From Gnetum montanum (taxonomy: Eukaryota > Streptophyta > Gnetopsida > Gnetales > Gnetaceae): DNA of 64,000 bases. The notes under the pieces were generated by a model, which was not told the origin of the DNA, ran no database searches, and was given only the letters and a program-made list of their open reading frames with translations. The stretch spans positions 24,887-88,886 of the forward strand of contig MNCI01020854.1 in the NCBI GenBank assembly GCA_015680685.1. The letters are read 5' to 3'. Numbering within the stretch: the first letter of the stretch is position 1; each line of letters opens with the position of its first letter. Both the position numbers and the translations under genes were made by a program. Below are positions 48,780 to 59,599 of the stretch, piece after piece.

Positions 48780-49585
48780 TCCCTCTTTAAGATAAAGAGA
48801 TGTACATGCTTGTGATTTAGCTTTAGCAATTACAATTTTATCTTTAAACCAATTAGGTAATTTTATTATACAATAAGATTGTCTTAAGGGTTATGAAGTT
48901 GATGGAGCATTATGTTGATACTCTATTTTCTCATCTTCACTTATATCTTCCCCTATACTTATTTCTTGTATATCATTTACATCATCCTTCTATTTAGGAG
49001 CAATGTCTCCTACCAAGGAAAGATGACTTATTGAAATTTTATTAAAATAAATAACTACATGATACATCTTTTCAAGAGTTTCATCCTTGAGTCAAATTTT
49101 TTTACTTTTAGGTCTTCCTAACTTTGAACTAGAATTATTGCATCAAAAAACTCTCTTAATATTAACAACCCCAAGAAACTCTTTGAGTCCCATCAACCTC
49201 AAGATACTATTTACAGAATCATCGTTAATCCCAAAATATTATGTATAAAATTTCTCTTTTGACAAGGAGGAGGGATTATATTTTGATACATAACATATTT
49301 TAAAGATTTTAGAAATATTACAAAATAGTGAAAAGTTAAAGAGGATTCCCCCACTTCCTAATTTTTTATTAAGATCCTTCCAATTTGATTGCTTGATAGG
49401 TATAATATTTGATTTAGCAACCACTTGTTAGAATATTTAAATTTAATAGCCACTTCACAAAGATTCTTTAGATTTTTCATTTACTTGAAATCAACAAACA
49501 AAGAACTAAGAATCAACACAAGTGCAACCTAATGTGTAGAACTTGGAAAAATAACCACCACAAACAAATCCATGAGTAAAATCTC
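48780..49585 (-). pseudogene. possible interior of a minus-strand LTR element
   Basis: On the minus strand an open 61-residue piece (49239-49424) is followed by frames with GINDDSVNSILRLMGLKEF, KLGRPKSKK-like and a segment reading SYCIIKLPNWFKDKIV, which resembles the basic linker before RT in copia elements. A Met-tRNA primer-binding site lies just upstream (49586-49597). No RT or integrase is visible, so the element would be truncated or gag-like only. Confidence 0.3.
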
Positions 49586-49597
49586 ACTCTAATACCA
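49586..49597 (-). other. primer-binding site, initiator-Met tRNA (orphan)
   Basis: On the minus strand TGGTATTAGAGT matches TGGTATCAGAGC at 10 of 12 positions, the two differences being C-to-T changes. It is preceded, after AAAC, by a sequence ending in CA that could be an LTR end (49602 onward). No matching second LTR was found in the window. Confidence 0.55.
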
Positions 49598-49601
49598 GTT
49601 T

Positions 49602-50340
49602 TGATTTCTAAGATCATTTGTGGTAGTAGTAAACATAAATTAAAAAATATATAAGAATATATCCTAGGAAAAAACTAGCAAAACCATAGCAAGAAACAGG
49701 CTCCTAGACCTTTATCAGCTCAAACAAAATTACACAAGCATAATGGAAAAGAGAAAATGTGAAAATAGATAGCACAAGGATGAAAGTAAATGCACTACCT
49801 TCAAGAACTCATTGTAATCATATTTAGAGTGTGAGATGAACGTCCATAGGTAGTGTTAACTAGATGTAAACTAAACATTAGCAATAAAAAAATGACTAAA
49901 GATAAACAATAGTTTACATTGAATACACTATCAATAGCTATAGTTAAATATTCAACACTATAGTATATTACAACATAACTATTGTAATAACACAATTAGA
50001 AAAGAATAGTGCTTGTAAATAACAAAATAACTATATTTGAGTGTATGTAAATGGTAGTTGTTCTTCACTTTACTCGCATATGTACTATATGTTGATTCAA
50101 TTATTAGTCATAGTAGAGGAATTGATCATTTTTTTAATTTATTGCATAGTATTTATACATGGTGGTGTTGGCACATTTTGGCCATTTCATGGAACAGCAA
50201 AAGTAGAGATACTGGCAAAAGGCAATTTGTAAAACACTTACATACTCAAGGAGGTCATAGCATAGGAGCAAAGGAGGATAATTCAAAATTTTAGCATATA
50301 GAAATTGAAATCCAAGCATGAGAAGAAGAGAAAGCTTTTC
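49602..50340 (-). repeat. possible LTR of the orphan minus-strand element and flanking AT-rich DNA
   Basis: If the primer-binding site is real, the LTR lies here and ends on the minus strand with GAAATCA. Its outer end could not be defined, and no second copy occurs in the window. The rest has no gene. Confidence 0.25.
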
Positions 50341-50382
50341 TATTCAATGTTTTTAGTTTAAGTGGAATATTTCGCATCGAAC

Positions 50383-50896
50383 ATGCCTCCTGCTGGGGCA
50401 GAATCAAAAACCAATGGACAGCGGAAGATTTCTTCAACTCCATCTCTAAATGAAAGGATTATGTCATTGATGTCATGCAGATCTGTTGTAGCTCATCCAT
50501 GGCATGATATCAAGATTGGACCTGGTGCTCCTTCCGTTTTCAATGTTGTTGTTAAAATCGGAAAGGGAAGCAAAATGAAACACGAGTTGGATAAGAAAAT
50601 AGGTTTAATCAAGGATCCATGTTAGAGTCATTGGCTTGATGCCCATGATTGATCAAGGGGAGAAGGATGAAAAGATTATTGCTGTGTGCGCTGATGTTCC
50701 TAAATATCGTCATTACAAGGATATCAAGGAGCTCCCTCCATATCGTTTGCAAGAGATCCGAAGGTTCTTTGAAGATTACATGAAAAATAAGAATAAAGAA
50801 GTTGATGTGGATGAATTTCTGCCGACAGCCACTACCTGTGAAGCTATTCAACACTCTATGGATCTTTATGTCACATATATTGTTGAGAATCTATAG
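50383..50896 (+). pseudogene. soluble inorganic pyrophosphatase pseudogene with central deletion
   Basis: From ATG at 50383 the frame reads [19 protein letters not shown], then [20 protein letters not shown] and DKKIGLIK (to 50613), the N-terminal part of plant family I pyrophosphatase. It then breaks, and 50624-50896 in another frame gives [40 protein letters not shown] and [19 protein letters not shown], the C-terminal part, ending [12 protein letters not shown]. Roughly 45-50 codons between GLIK and RVIGLMP are missing, including the metal-binding DxDPxD signature, so it cannot hydrolyse pyrophosphate. No introns are present although plant genes of this family have several, which suggests a retroposed copy. 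Codon quality is good, so it may be fairly young. No poly(A) tail is visible after the stop. Confidence 0.85.
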
Positions 50897-52440
50897 CGAT
50901 AATTGCTATTCCATTTACTTACTGAAGGGTTAATTTGAAGAACCAAGACAGTGCAGATTAACGGAACATTGCGCAGGCCTCCTGATTTCCACTTTCACCG
51001 ATGGAACAAGAAATGATTTTGGTTCGCATCAATAAAAAAGATGATGTCAACAGGGCCCATCCCCAGGAGGAAATTATGGCAAATAATGCCTGGGATTCGA
51101 ACCTTGGAGGCCTATTTTCACCATTCCCAGGTATAGCACGTGGACTACTATGGCCGCTAGTATCAACATCGTCACCAAGCTTCCAGACTAAGGTTCAAGT
51201 GCAAGCATACAGAGGCATGCCAGAGCCTCAACATTCGAACCCATCTCCTCCGCTAATCGTTGGTGCTGTACCATCAGTGTGTCCCAGAGTCAGAGCATGC
51301 CATGGTCGAGCCACTGATCCATAAAGCATCACACAAAGCTTACGGTGGAAAGAAAGATTGTAGAACTAGGGTTTGATGTAGGGTTTTGAAGTGTACTGCT
51401 ACTAGTTTCATCATTCGATCCACGGGCCACGTGGCTGTAGCACGAACTCGCATTACCTCTTTTGTAATGATGCCATTTCTAGTTTCCTGCACAAAAGACA
51501 TAGGTAAATTTTTTGTAGCAGTAGGAAAATTACAGGTAATAACATTATCATAGAATCACGATTTTTTACCCTATGGATCTTTTGCACCTTGCAGAGGGCC
51601 GTATCAAGTTGGCTGTTGCTGTTTGGGTCCATTCCTTAGCGTATCTACTGCATGCCACGTAGAGACGGCTTTAGTGATGGTAGATTATTCTTTGCCTCGA
51701 TAGAGATTGCTAATACTGTAATCACGCTAGTGCTAGGGCTTCTGCGGCATACGCATGTGTTGAGTTGGCAAGGTCTCTCCACCTTCGGCTGGCTTGGCTC
51801 TCTGCAGCCGCTCTGCCGTGGGATGCACTGCTACCGCGTCCTCGTTGTCAGCATCATCGAAAGATCTGCGTCAGCCACAACATTTAATTTCATCACTCTC
51901 TTACTGGAATTGGAAAGGAAGGCAGACGAGAATTTTTGGGGCAGCTCATGTGTTTCCAGGACCCTGCGCCAACGATGACACACCAGCCAAGAATGACGTG
52001 GCAATTTGAATTTGTGGTGAGAAACTGTTCTAATTTATGCGCAACGGCCATCAAAGAAGAATAGCAATTTTTTCCTGCAACCGGTTCTATCATTGAGAGC
52101 ATATCCCAGGAGAGAAGTCATGATTTAATCGATATCATTATGAGGCAAAAAGAGTAGTGACGCTATGTTTTCTGAAAATGCATCCACCAGAGTTTTGGTT
52201 CAGCTACAAAATTAGGCCTTTTAATTATTTGGGTTTTGCATTGAGGATGGCATTCAAAATTCAACCTGCTGGAATTGCCCAAAAGAAAAAAAATTAGTAG
52301 CGACAAATGTGTTTGTGTTGAGCATATGTTAATTTCTATAAGGCTGCATTAAGAACGAAAAATATTGACTGCATGGCCTGGAACTTGGAGTTGTTACTTG
52401 GTTCTGCACACCCTTATCTCTTAACCAGATTTTGTACGTG
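50897..52440. other. GC-richer stretch with G-box motifs, function unknown
   Basis: This stretch differs from its surroundings by higher GC and by few homopolymers. Open frames of 107 and 108 codons (51001-51324 and 51652-51978) do not resemble proteins I know. ACGT-core motifs cluster: GCACGTGG at 51136-51143, the palindrome GCCACGTGGC at 51426-51435, GCCACGT at 51654-51660 and TGACGTGGCA at 51994-52003. Such G-box or ABRE-type sites bind plant bZIP and bHLH factors. It could be a moved promoter or low-copy gene flank behind the pyrophosphatase copy. Confidence 0.35.
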
Positions 52441-52559
52441 GTAAGGTTTCTGATGGATGGTTTTTCATAATTAAAAAATATTGTGATTTAAGAAAAAAGG
52501 GGACATTTGGCTATTATCCCTTTTATCCCTATGGAATTTGTAACTTCCTATGATAGTTA

Positions 52560-53500
52560 CAACTATGATATTTGTAACTAATTTTAATTTTGATTACCAT
52601 GAAGACACTTGACAATTAAAAAGGCCACTTGTCAACTACAACCTCTTTATCTCCACAATGGTCACTTGTCAACTAAATGGGCCACTTGTCAACTACAACT
52701 TTTTTATCTCCATGGTGACCACTTGGCAACTGAATGAAGACACTTGTCAACTGAATGAAGACACTTGGCAACTGAATGAAGACATTTGGCAACTAAATAG
52801 GACACTTGTCAACTGTAGTTCTTTCGTCTCTATGGTGGTTATAACCACCCAAAATTTTTGTAACTTACCTAACTACCTATGAGACCCTATAAAAGGGCTT
52901 CAAGGGTAGGAAGGGAGGGACACTTTGGGGGTCTCACTTATCAAGGCTTGGGATCACAAGACACTTTGGAAAGCTCTCACTTGGAGACACACTCTTGGAA
53001 GACATTGTGAAAGATTGCTTGTAAGATGGCTTGCTAAAGAAAATATTTCAGCCTCTTTGTTATAGTCCTGTGAGTTATGCTTATTTTTTTTATTTTTTTT
53101 AAATTGTTTAGCTAGTGGTTTAGATAGTATCATCCTTGGCAAATAATTTTGGGATTTTTAGATTGCTCTTATTGTTCTTGTTGCCCGATAGAAATTTCTA
53201 TTAAAATTTTTCCATAGAAGCGCTTGTTTGAAATCCTTAAGAGCATTTTAGTAGTGAATTTGATTATTGTGCAACGTATAAGAACTGCTATTGGGATTGT
53301 TGTAAGAGAGCCTCTACTTGTAGTCATGCCGTTGAATGATTCAATAGTCAAGAGGGTTCAGAAAATCTTTGGTGTTTTGATGGGACCAGAATAGCTTTAT
53401 TTTATCTTTAAAGTAAATCTCTGTAGTATTTCAATCAGAAATTGTCAAGTCTTTTGAAGGTTCTATTGAATGCAATTGTTGACGTCCATTATCTAGCCAA
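52560..53500 (+). repeat. LTR-like promoter region with tandem CACTTGNCAACT repeats
   Basis: At 52600-52820 a motif of the form CACTTGTCAACT or CACTTGGCAACT recurs at least nine times. In 52738-52800 it forms tandem 21-base units that include AATGAAGA. It is followed by a good TATA box, CTATAAAAGGG at 52887-52897, and a G-rich leader. Repeats of this sort upstream of a TATA box are typical of retrotransposon LTR U3 regions. No second copy occurs in the window, so I cannot set the ends; it may be a solo LTR. Confidence 0.4.
52887..52897 (+). promoter_or_regulatory. TATA box
   Basis: CTATAAAAGGG is the strongest TATA match in this part of the window and lies about 70 bases after the tandem repeat block. 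Confidence 0.45.
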
Positions 53501-54004
53501 AATGGAGTCTCATACGTGATAGTTTACGCAGCAATTTTTTGGTAGCATAGTAGGATTTTCTTGAAGAAATTGCTTATTTGAGCCTTGGAAGTTTGAACAA
53601 TTCGTAGTTATTGAATTTGGGATAGCTTTATTGCAAAGTGTTTACTTGTGTCATTTTACCTTATTTAAATATTCGAGTTCCACACAAATCTACTTTCTTT
53701 TCTATCTATTTCCATTGAATCTTGCTCTATTTCTAGTTTTCTTGTGGAACTTTTTCTTTCTCTGGGGAAAATTAGAAGTAGATTCGCAGAGTTGTGCTTA
53801 AATGTTTTTGCAAAAATTTATTTGTTACAAGTAGGTATTATAAGGACCGCGTAGACTAGGCAATTAAACAAAATAGGAACTCTCAACAACTCACAGTACT
53901 TGGCAAAGTTGGCTGAATCTCTTATTGATAAGTCATTTGTAGTTTACACACAACGCAATCATTTCATTTTTCACAACCGCACACCGCAATGGCACACACA
54001 CATA

Positions 54005-54110
54005 CTCACATTAACTACTGAGTCTATTTGGAGGTATCTGGGCCTTGGTGTTGCCAGAGACCAGCAAGCACCTAAATTCTGCTCGAGGACACTCATTGGT
54101 GGTCGCGTCC
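54005..54110 (+). repeat. conserved block shared with 6005-6095
   Basis: A block around GGAGGTATCTGGGCCTTGGT is repeated near 6020 as AGAGGTATCTAGGCCTTGGT, with similarity extending about 90 bases to both sides. It lies near the end of the long LTR-like unit at 3382-6129, so this copy may mark the end of a related LTR that starts before 52.6 kb. Confidence 0.45.
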
Positions 54111-54130
54111 CAAACGATCGCCAATAGGTG

Positions 54131-56014
54131 GTAAGCTACAGATAGGTCACATTTTGATCAAACTACTATTATCACAAAACATGGGTTACAACAATGTTGT
54201 AACTAAGAACATGAGTAAGAAACATTCATAGTCAGGTCTCAAAAGAGTTTTAATTTTTTTGTTATTGCTAAGTATAAGTTATGATCAATTACTAGGCCAT
54301 TAAAGTGAGGTCATGATTGGATTTTTTTATGGTTCATGAGCTAGGTGAAAATCATAATAAGATTATGATGAGTAAACAGATTGTTTTAAGATGAGGTGTA
54401 AGGCCAGCACAAGGCACTACCAAGCCACATTTCTTTAAAGAGAATTATTACAAGCTCACTATAAGTCATGGCTAAGATTCTAGTGTAAATGTTAGGTATG
54501 TATCTTAGATAAATATGAATGCATTTAGAATTATACTCTAGACTTATCTATGATGTTTGTAACATGAGATATGATGTTACAATGCACTTGTAAAATTTTA
54601 TGATTGCTAGAATGTCTAATTGATGTCTATAGCACTAGTTACTATGGGTTAGTGGATGTTTGATTATTTATTGATCTAATAAATGATGATATCATGTGAG
54701 ATGAGTATTATCAATATGATGTGAGTGCATGTGATATATATGATGATGATGGGATGCTTTATGCTTAAAATTCATATGTGTTGATAACATGTATGTATTA
54801 TGATAATATGATCAAAGTGATTTATTTATGTGGATTTTTGGAGCCAACATGAAGATGTGGACCAGTTGGTAATAAGGAATCCTCAAGGGGAAGTGTAAAT
54901 CCCTATTGGATGCATTCATGACTCTCCTTACTTAGTTCTTATATTGAGAGCAAGAGGGTATAGGTTAGGCCTATGACTAGTAGAAGATCTTGGGACATAT
55001 AAACATGCACAAATTAACTCTCCAAAGGGCTAGTAGCTTAGCACTATAGATGAGGTACCAAGCATTAGCATGTATGTGTTGAAGAAATTAATGAAAGATC
55101 TACAAGTACTATTGGTATTGACTACTCATGACATAGTAGGAATGTATTAGCTACCATAGGAATAAATGAATATATGATGTCTTGTAAGGTTATGAATTAT
55201 CACAAATCTTGGACTTGTATGTATGTGATTATTTGATGCCTTATAAGGTTGTGACTTGTCATAGAGACTACATGTGTATGTATGTGATATATGTAAGGAT
55301 TATATGATACCTTGTGGGATTGCAACTTGATGCAAGAACTCTATGATTATGGTGATGTTATGGGATTATGATCCCTTGGGGACATACGAGACCCATGTGA
55401 TGTGATGCATATGTATGTATGATGATGTACTTATTTGTGTGAGCCTCAGCTATATTTTTTATTACAACCTCTTAAAGTATTTGACACTAGGGATAAATAT
55501 TATGCATTATATTGTACATGTCTATAATAGTATTTGATACTCAGGGTTGCAACTCAATAAAAGGACTATATGATTAAGGTGATCTTGTGGGATTATAATC
55601 CCTTGTGGGCATAGATGACCAATGTGATGTGATCCATTTTTATGTTTAATGATTTACTTATTTGTGTGAGCCTCAACTATATTTTGTATTATAATATCTT
55701 AAAGTATTTTACACTAGGGATATATATTATGTATTATTTTGTACATGTGCATAATAATATATTTTTCATGCATAAGCCCAATTGCATACATCTTTGGATT
55801 TCTCCTATAATGCTCATTTATCTTATGCTTGTGGGTAACGATTCCTTGAGGCATAAGTTGCTAGGGAAATGTGATATGGACATGCAACATAATTGCTTAT
55901 GTCCCAATGTTATTATGCATATGTTAGAGTTTGTGAAATATGATTATGCTATTATGATAGATGCATGGTTATACTATTATGGTGAATTCTTGGCTTAATG
56001 ATTTGTTAGTCTTG
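54131..56014. repeat. AT- and TG-rich stretch with tandem duplications
   Basis: Two units of about 227 bp, roughly 55340-55530 and 55567-55757, are clear tandem copies (both contain ACTTATTTGTGTGAGCCTCA, starting at 55429 and 55656). Before them, a shorter motif (GATGCCTTATAAGGTTGTGA and variants) occurs at 55177, 55235 and 55307. Many TATGTATG and GATGATG words are present. No gene is seen; 55642-55998 has an open frame of 118 codons that lies inside the repeat and looks like chance. Confidence 0.55.
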
Positions 56015-56269
56015 TGATTGTCATGTCCCCATTCCCAAATGATGTTGTTGCATAACGAAGATGGTGCCTCTTCATAATAAGTGTTATTGTTATTGTAACA
56101 AGACTTGAAAGGGCAGTTGTAATTGAGACTTGAAAGGATGCATTGTAATAATGTACGTGTCTCTTGAGGTAACCTTTGGGGATTTGACCTAAGGCATTTA
56201 TACCTAGGCTTAGAGGTCGTGATAGCATGGAGTGGTGGAGTTGGTATAGGAAAGTCACAAGAAGCTAGG
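56015..56269 (+). repeat. left part of a second family A LTR, interrupted
   Basis: Starts TGATTGTCATGTCCCC and aligns with the first 255 bases of the family A LTR at 39459. It ends at CTAGG, the target duplication of the inserted element. The right part is at 63257-63584. Confidence 0.85.
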
Positions 56270-57070
56270 TGATGGGATGCAAGATCGCATGGGCCACAAT
56301 ATCGCGTCCGCCACGATATCGCAATGCGTCGCCAAATCTATAAATAAGAGGTGGCTCTCCCTTGTTTCTCCATCTAGATCTAGACCCTTAGCAAAACTCT
56401 AGTAGTTTTACCTCTCTAGAGATAGAATAATTTCCATGTGCCTACAGTAGGAGCTCCAAAGTGAACGAATCTTTATTCGAGCAAATATTGTACCTGAGCA
56501 CAAGTTTGTGTACGAAAATAAAGACAAATATTGGATAAACCTTGCAGTGCATGGACTAAGCTAAATAGGAATTTACTTATTTTTATTTATTTTTATTTTT
56601 TAAATGCTTTATTAGTTAATTAAATCTCTCTCAACCCTTCTCTCCTAGTTAAGTGCATTCCAGTACGACTGCTTCGAGCACGTGCGTTACACTTGGTAAT
56701 CCCAGTAATGAATAGCGTTTGGTAATCCTAGAAGGTTGCATCGACTCAGGGTGTGAACAGAAAGTGGGAACGGATACTAATGCTAAGTTAATTAAGACTT
56801 AGTTAGTTAGTTAAATTTAGTTAATTAGTCTCTTCACCTCTTCCCTCCTAGCATAGGTGATAAAACAAAAAAGATATAAAAATCACATACCTCAAACTTA
56901 CTTAACCATACAACCGTGACAAATACAAGTAAGTCTAGGAAGACAACGAACGATTAACCCGTAAGTGTTCCATAAGGCGTGTAGGTACTTAGTCTGCGGA
57001 GTTCAACCGGATCACGTGTGTAACACTCGTATTCGTATGGTTGAGTGTAGGGATACCTCGCCACTCATCA
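56270..57070 (+). repeat. 5' LTR of the plus-strand gag element
   Basis: Begins TGATGGGATGC and ends CACTCATCA. Near its start GATATCG-type words cluster (56300-56325), then a TATA box CTATAAATAA at 56338-56347. The last 50 bases match the LTR end of the minus-strand relative at 19697-19750. Confidence 0.85.
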
Positions 57071-57088
57071 TTGGTACCGTTGCCGAAG
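57071..57088 (+). other. primer-binding site, Asp tRNA
   Basis: TTGGTACCGTTGCCGAAG directly follows the LTR and matches TGGCGCCGTTGCCGGGG with few changes, better than the minus-strand relative. Confidence 0.85.
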
Positions 57089-57215
57089 ACTAAGTTGTTT
57101 GTGTGCTAAGTAGAACATAGGAAATCATCCACATCATTGGGAAGATTAAACCAACCCTTAGGGTTAATCAAAAGAAAATTTAAACAATGGTCAGTAGCAC
57201 ACCGATAAAATAACA

Positions 57216-59582
57216 ATGTCTTCTTCTTCTCATAAGAGCAGTTCATCTCCTAGGGATCACACAAGGGATAGTCAGCGGTCTAACATGCATAACCAAGAAC
57301 CGTCAGTTCCTCAATAGTATCGGGTGATATATACTCATCACAATGAGTATATACCTGATTTTACTTTTATCCTCCATTAGGATGAACAACTACGCTGGAG
57401 AGAGTTGCATGGTAACATAGTGTTACCCCCAGATTGGGCAATCCCTAACATGCTCCTTCGTGCTCTTGCACAGATAGGCATGACAAAATTATACATTGAA
57501 TACATTGCAGAAGATTATGACACAAGGGATTACCATCCCAAAGAGGTGCAATGTCTAAGGGACTCACGGTAGGAGAGTTATCACATCTCATTGAAGGGTA
57601 AAGGACCCCGCAATGCTTTGCTTGTCATAAGAGAAATTAGGGGTGGTGAACCTATCTCAATAGGTTCTCCACAAAATGATGTTCCCCCTCCTAATGATAG
57701 TGAGGAGGTGGTGTATCAGAACATACACTCTATGATTCACAACCTTGGTTCTGATGCCCACGAACACCAAGTGTTTAATGAGGGGACACAAACACAAGAT
57801 AAGGACGAGCGTTCTGATCGTCATCACGATCGGGATCGGGATCATCAAAGAGAAGGCAGGAGACATCGCCATGGCAATGGATCTCCTTCTTCTTCCCCTT
57901 CATTAGGGCATTCACCCTCTCCTTCAACATCTGGACGCAGTCACAAAGAGCACGACCGTGAGGATAAGGGTAAGGATAAGCAAAATGAGAGACCTCGATG
58001 AGAGAGTCAAGAGTGAGGACAAGGGCATTCTAGAGAATCAAGGCAAAGAAGGAAAAGTAGGGAACCATGTAGGCATCATAGATGTTATGAGAGAGATGAT
58101 CATGATGAACCCCTACTTTCCACCCAAAGTATGTTAGATATTACGGAGGTTGTGAGGATACCTACAAGGCACCAAAAAGATAGCCGAATCAAGAGACTAG
58201 ACATGAATAATATCCAAAAATTTGAGGGGGCATACAATGCTGATCTACAGAATCACTTACAGGCATTCCACAATGCCTGCACCTTGCAAAATATTGAAAA
58301 CAAGTGGCAGAAGTTAAAGTTGTTTCCTAGGACACTCGTGAAGGAAGCAGAAAGCTTGTACCAGTCCTTAGAGCTAGAAACCATTAGGAGGTGGAGTACA
58401 ATGCTATAATTTTTTAATGATAAATACCAAGCATACTCCAGAGTGTCCAACTTACGTAAGTATATCAAAGGATGGAAGCAGGGTAATCACAAACCCTTGG
58501 ATGCTACCATGGGCCGATATTATGCATTGTTACATCGTTGCCTGGGCCATGGTTATGCACAACGAGATCAACTCCGCCACCTCGTAGATGGGCTAAGACA
58601 TGAAACCAGGAGAACCCTTGGAACATATGCCCAAGGGAGATTATTTGAACTTAGGTCCCATGAAATTCATCAATTTTTGGAGCAAGTAGCTAAAGAAGAA
58701 GGGGAGCTATGGAAAAGAGAAATCACAGAAGAGTATAACCACGATCCTTCCCTCTGAAAGAGGGGAGTAAGATTTTGTGAGGAAGAGGATGAGTCACCAC
58801 TCAAGGAGCTGGTGAATAGAAAAACCTTGCCACTTCAAAAGCTAACAATCGAGGTGTTGGCTAAGGTAGATCAAATGTGGGACTCCATAGATAGTAGGTT
58901 TGAAACTGTTTTAAAAGTCATACAGGAGTCTAAGGGGCAAAGTAGTGACCATGATAAGAAAAAGTGGAGAGACTCAGACCATGCACTTAACAAGGGTAAG
59001 GAAAAAATGACTATCACCGATGAGGTTGTGGATTCTAACACGGATAATGACAGTGGATGTGAGATCTGCCAAAATGACCATCCTAAGGGATGTTGCCCAA
59101 TAATCTCACATCTGCAAGAGTCCGGGGTGTATGCACTTAACCCAAGACTTAACAAATGGCAAGCACCCCGAAGGTTACCTTATCCCCAAGGTAAACCGAG
59201 GCAGTTCCACCAACTGTTAAGATATTATCCAAGTGGAACTCCACCACAACCTATCAGGCAACACCAGCAGTGGCAACACCCACAGTCATGGGGGATGCCA
59301 TTGCCTAAACAACAATACCCTTACCGGCAACCAGACCTGTATGGCTACTACGTGTAGCAGCCAATTTCTCCAAGTGACTCTATGGGTCACACAACCCCAC
59401 AACGTCACTACCAAGTTCAGGAGTATTTTAGGACTCCTTCTCCTCTAGGAGACACACCACATACATACAATCCTCCAAATCCATCCGCATCTCTTACGCC
59501 GGTAGTTCCACTACCACTCGCTCCAATAATGCAAGGGGAATCCCCACTCAACCGTAGCAACGTAATGCTACAAGATTTGTAA
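57216..59582 (+). pseudogene. gag of the plus-strand element, one frame with in-frame stops
   Basis: From ATG at 57216 a single frame of 789 codons runs to 59582 without any frameshift, broken only by about nine stops. Order: a Ser-rich start, a conserved N-terminal part (57360-57700), a basic linker rich in R, D, H and S (about 57800-58000), the gag core (FEGAYNADLQNHLQAFHNAC, LKLFPRTLVKEAESLYQSL, FFNDKYQAYSRV; 58200-58460), a further helix region, a coiled segment, and a zinc knuckle CEICQNDHPKGCC of type C-x2-C-x3-H-x4-C (about 59061-59100). A Pro- and Gln-rich tail follows. Most stops are TAG, TGA or TAA at sites where CAG, CGA or CAA is expected. Gag would build the virus-like particle and package element RNA. 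Confidence 0.8.
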
Positions 59583-59599
59583 ACCTTCAACCCACTGCT

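Noticed and set aside
51085-51110. Possible tRNA 3' end on the minus strand (GGTTCGAATCCC)
   Set aside because: The B-box word is perfect but the T-stem does not pair (two mismatches of five) and no acceptor stem or anticodon arm fits.
55642-55998. Open frame of 118 codons on the + strand
   Set aside because: It begins inside a tandem duplication, is dominated by hydrophobic low-complexity from TG/AT-rich DNA, and the sister repeat unit does not keep the frame.
58871-59155. Minus-strand frame of 94 codons
   Set aside because: Shadow of the conserved plus-strand gag coiled-coil and zinc-knuckle region.
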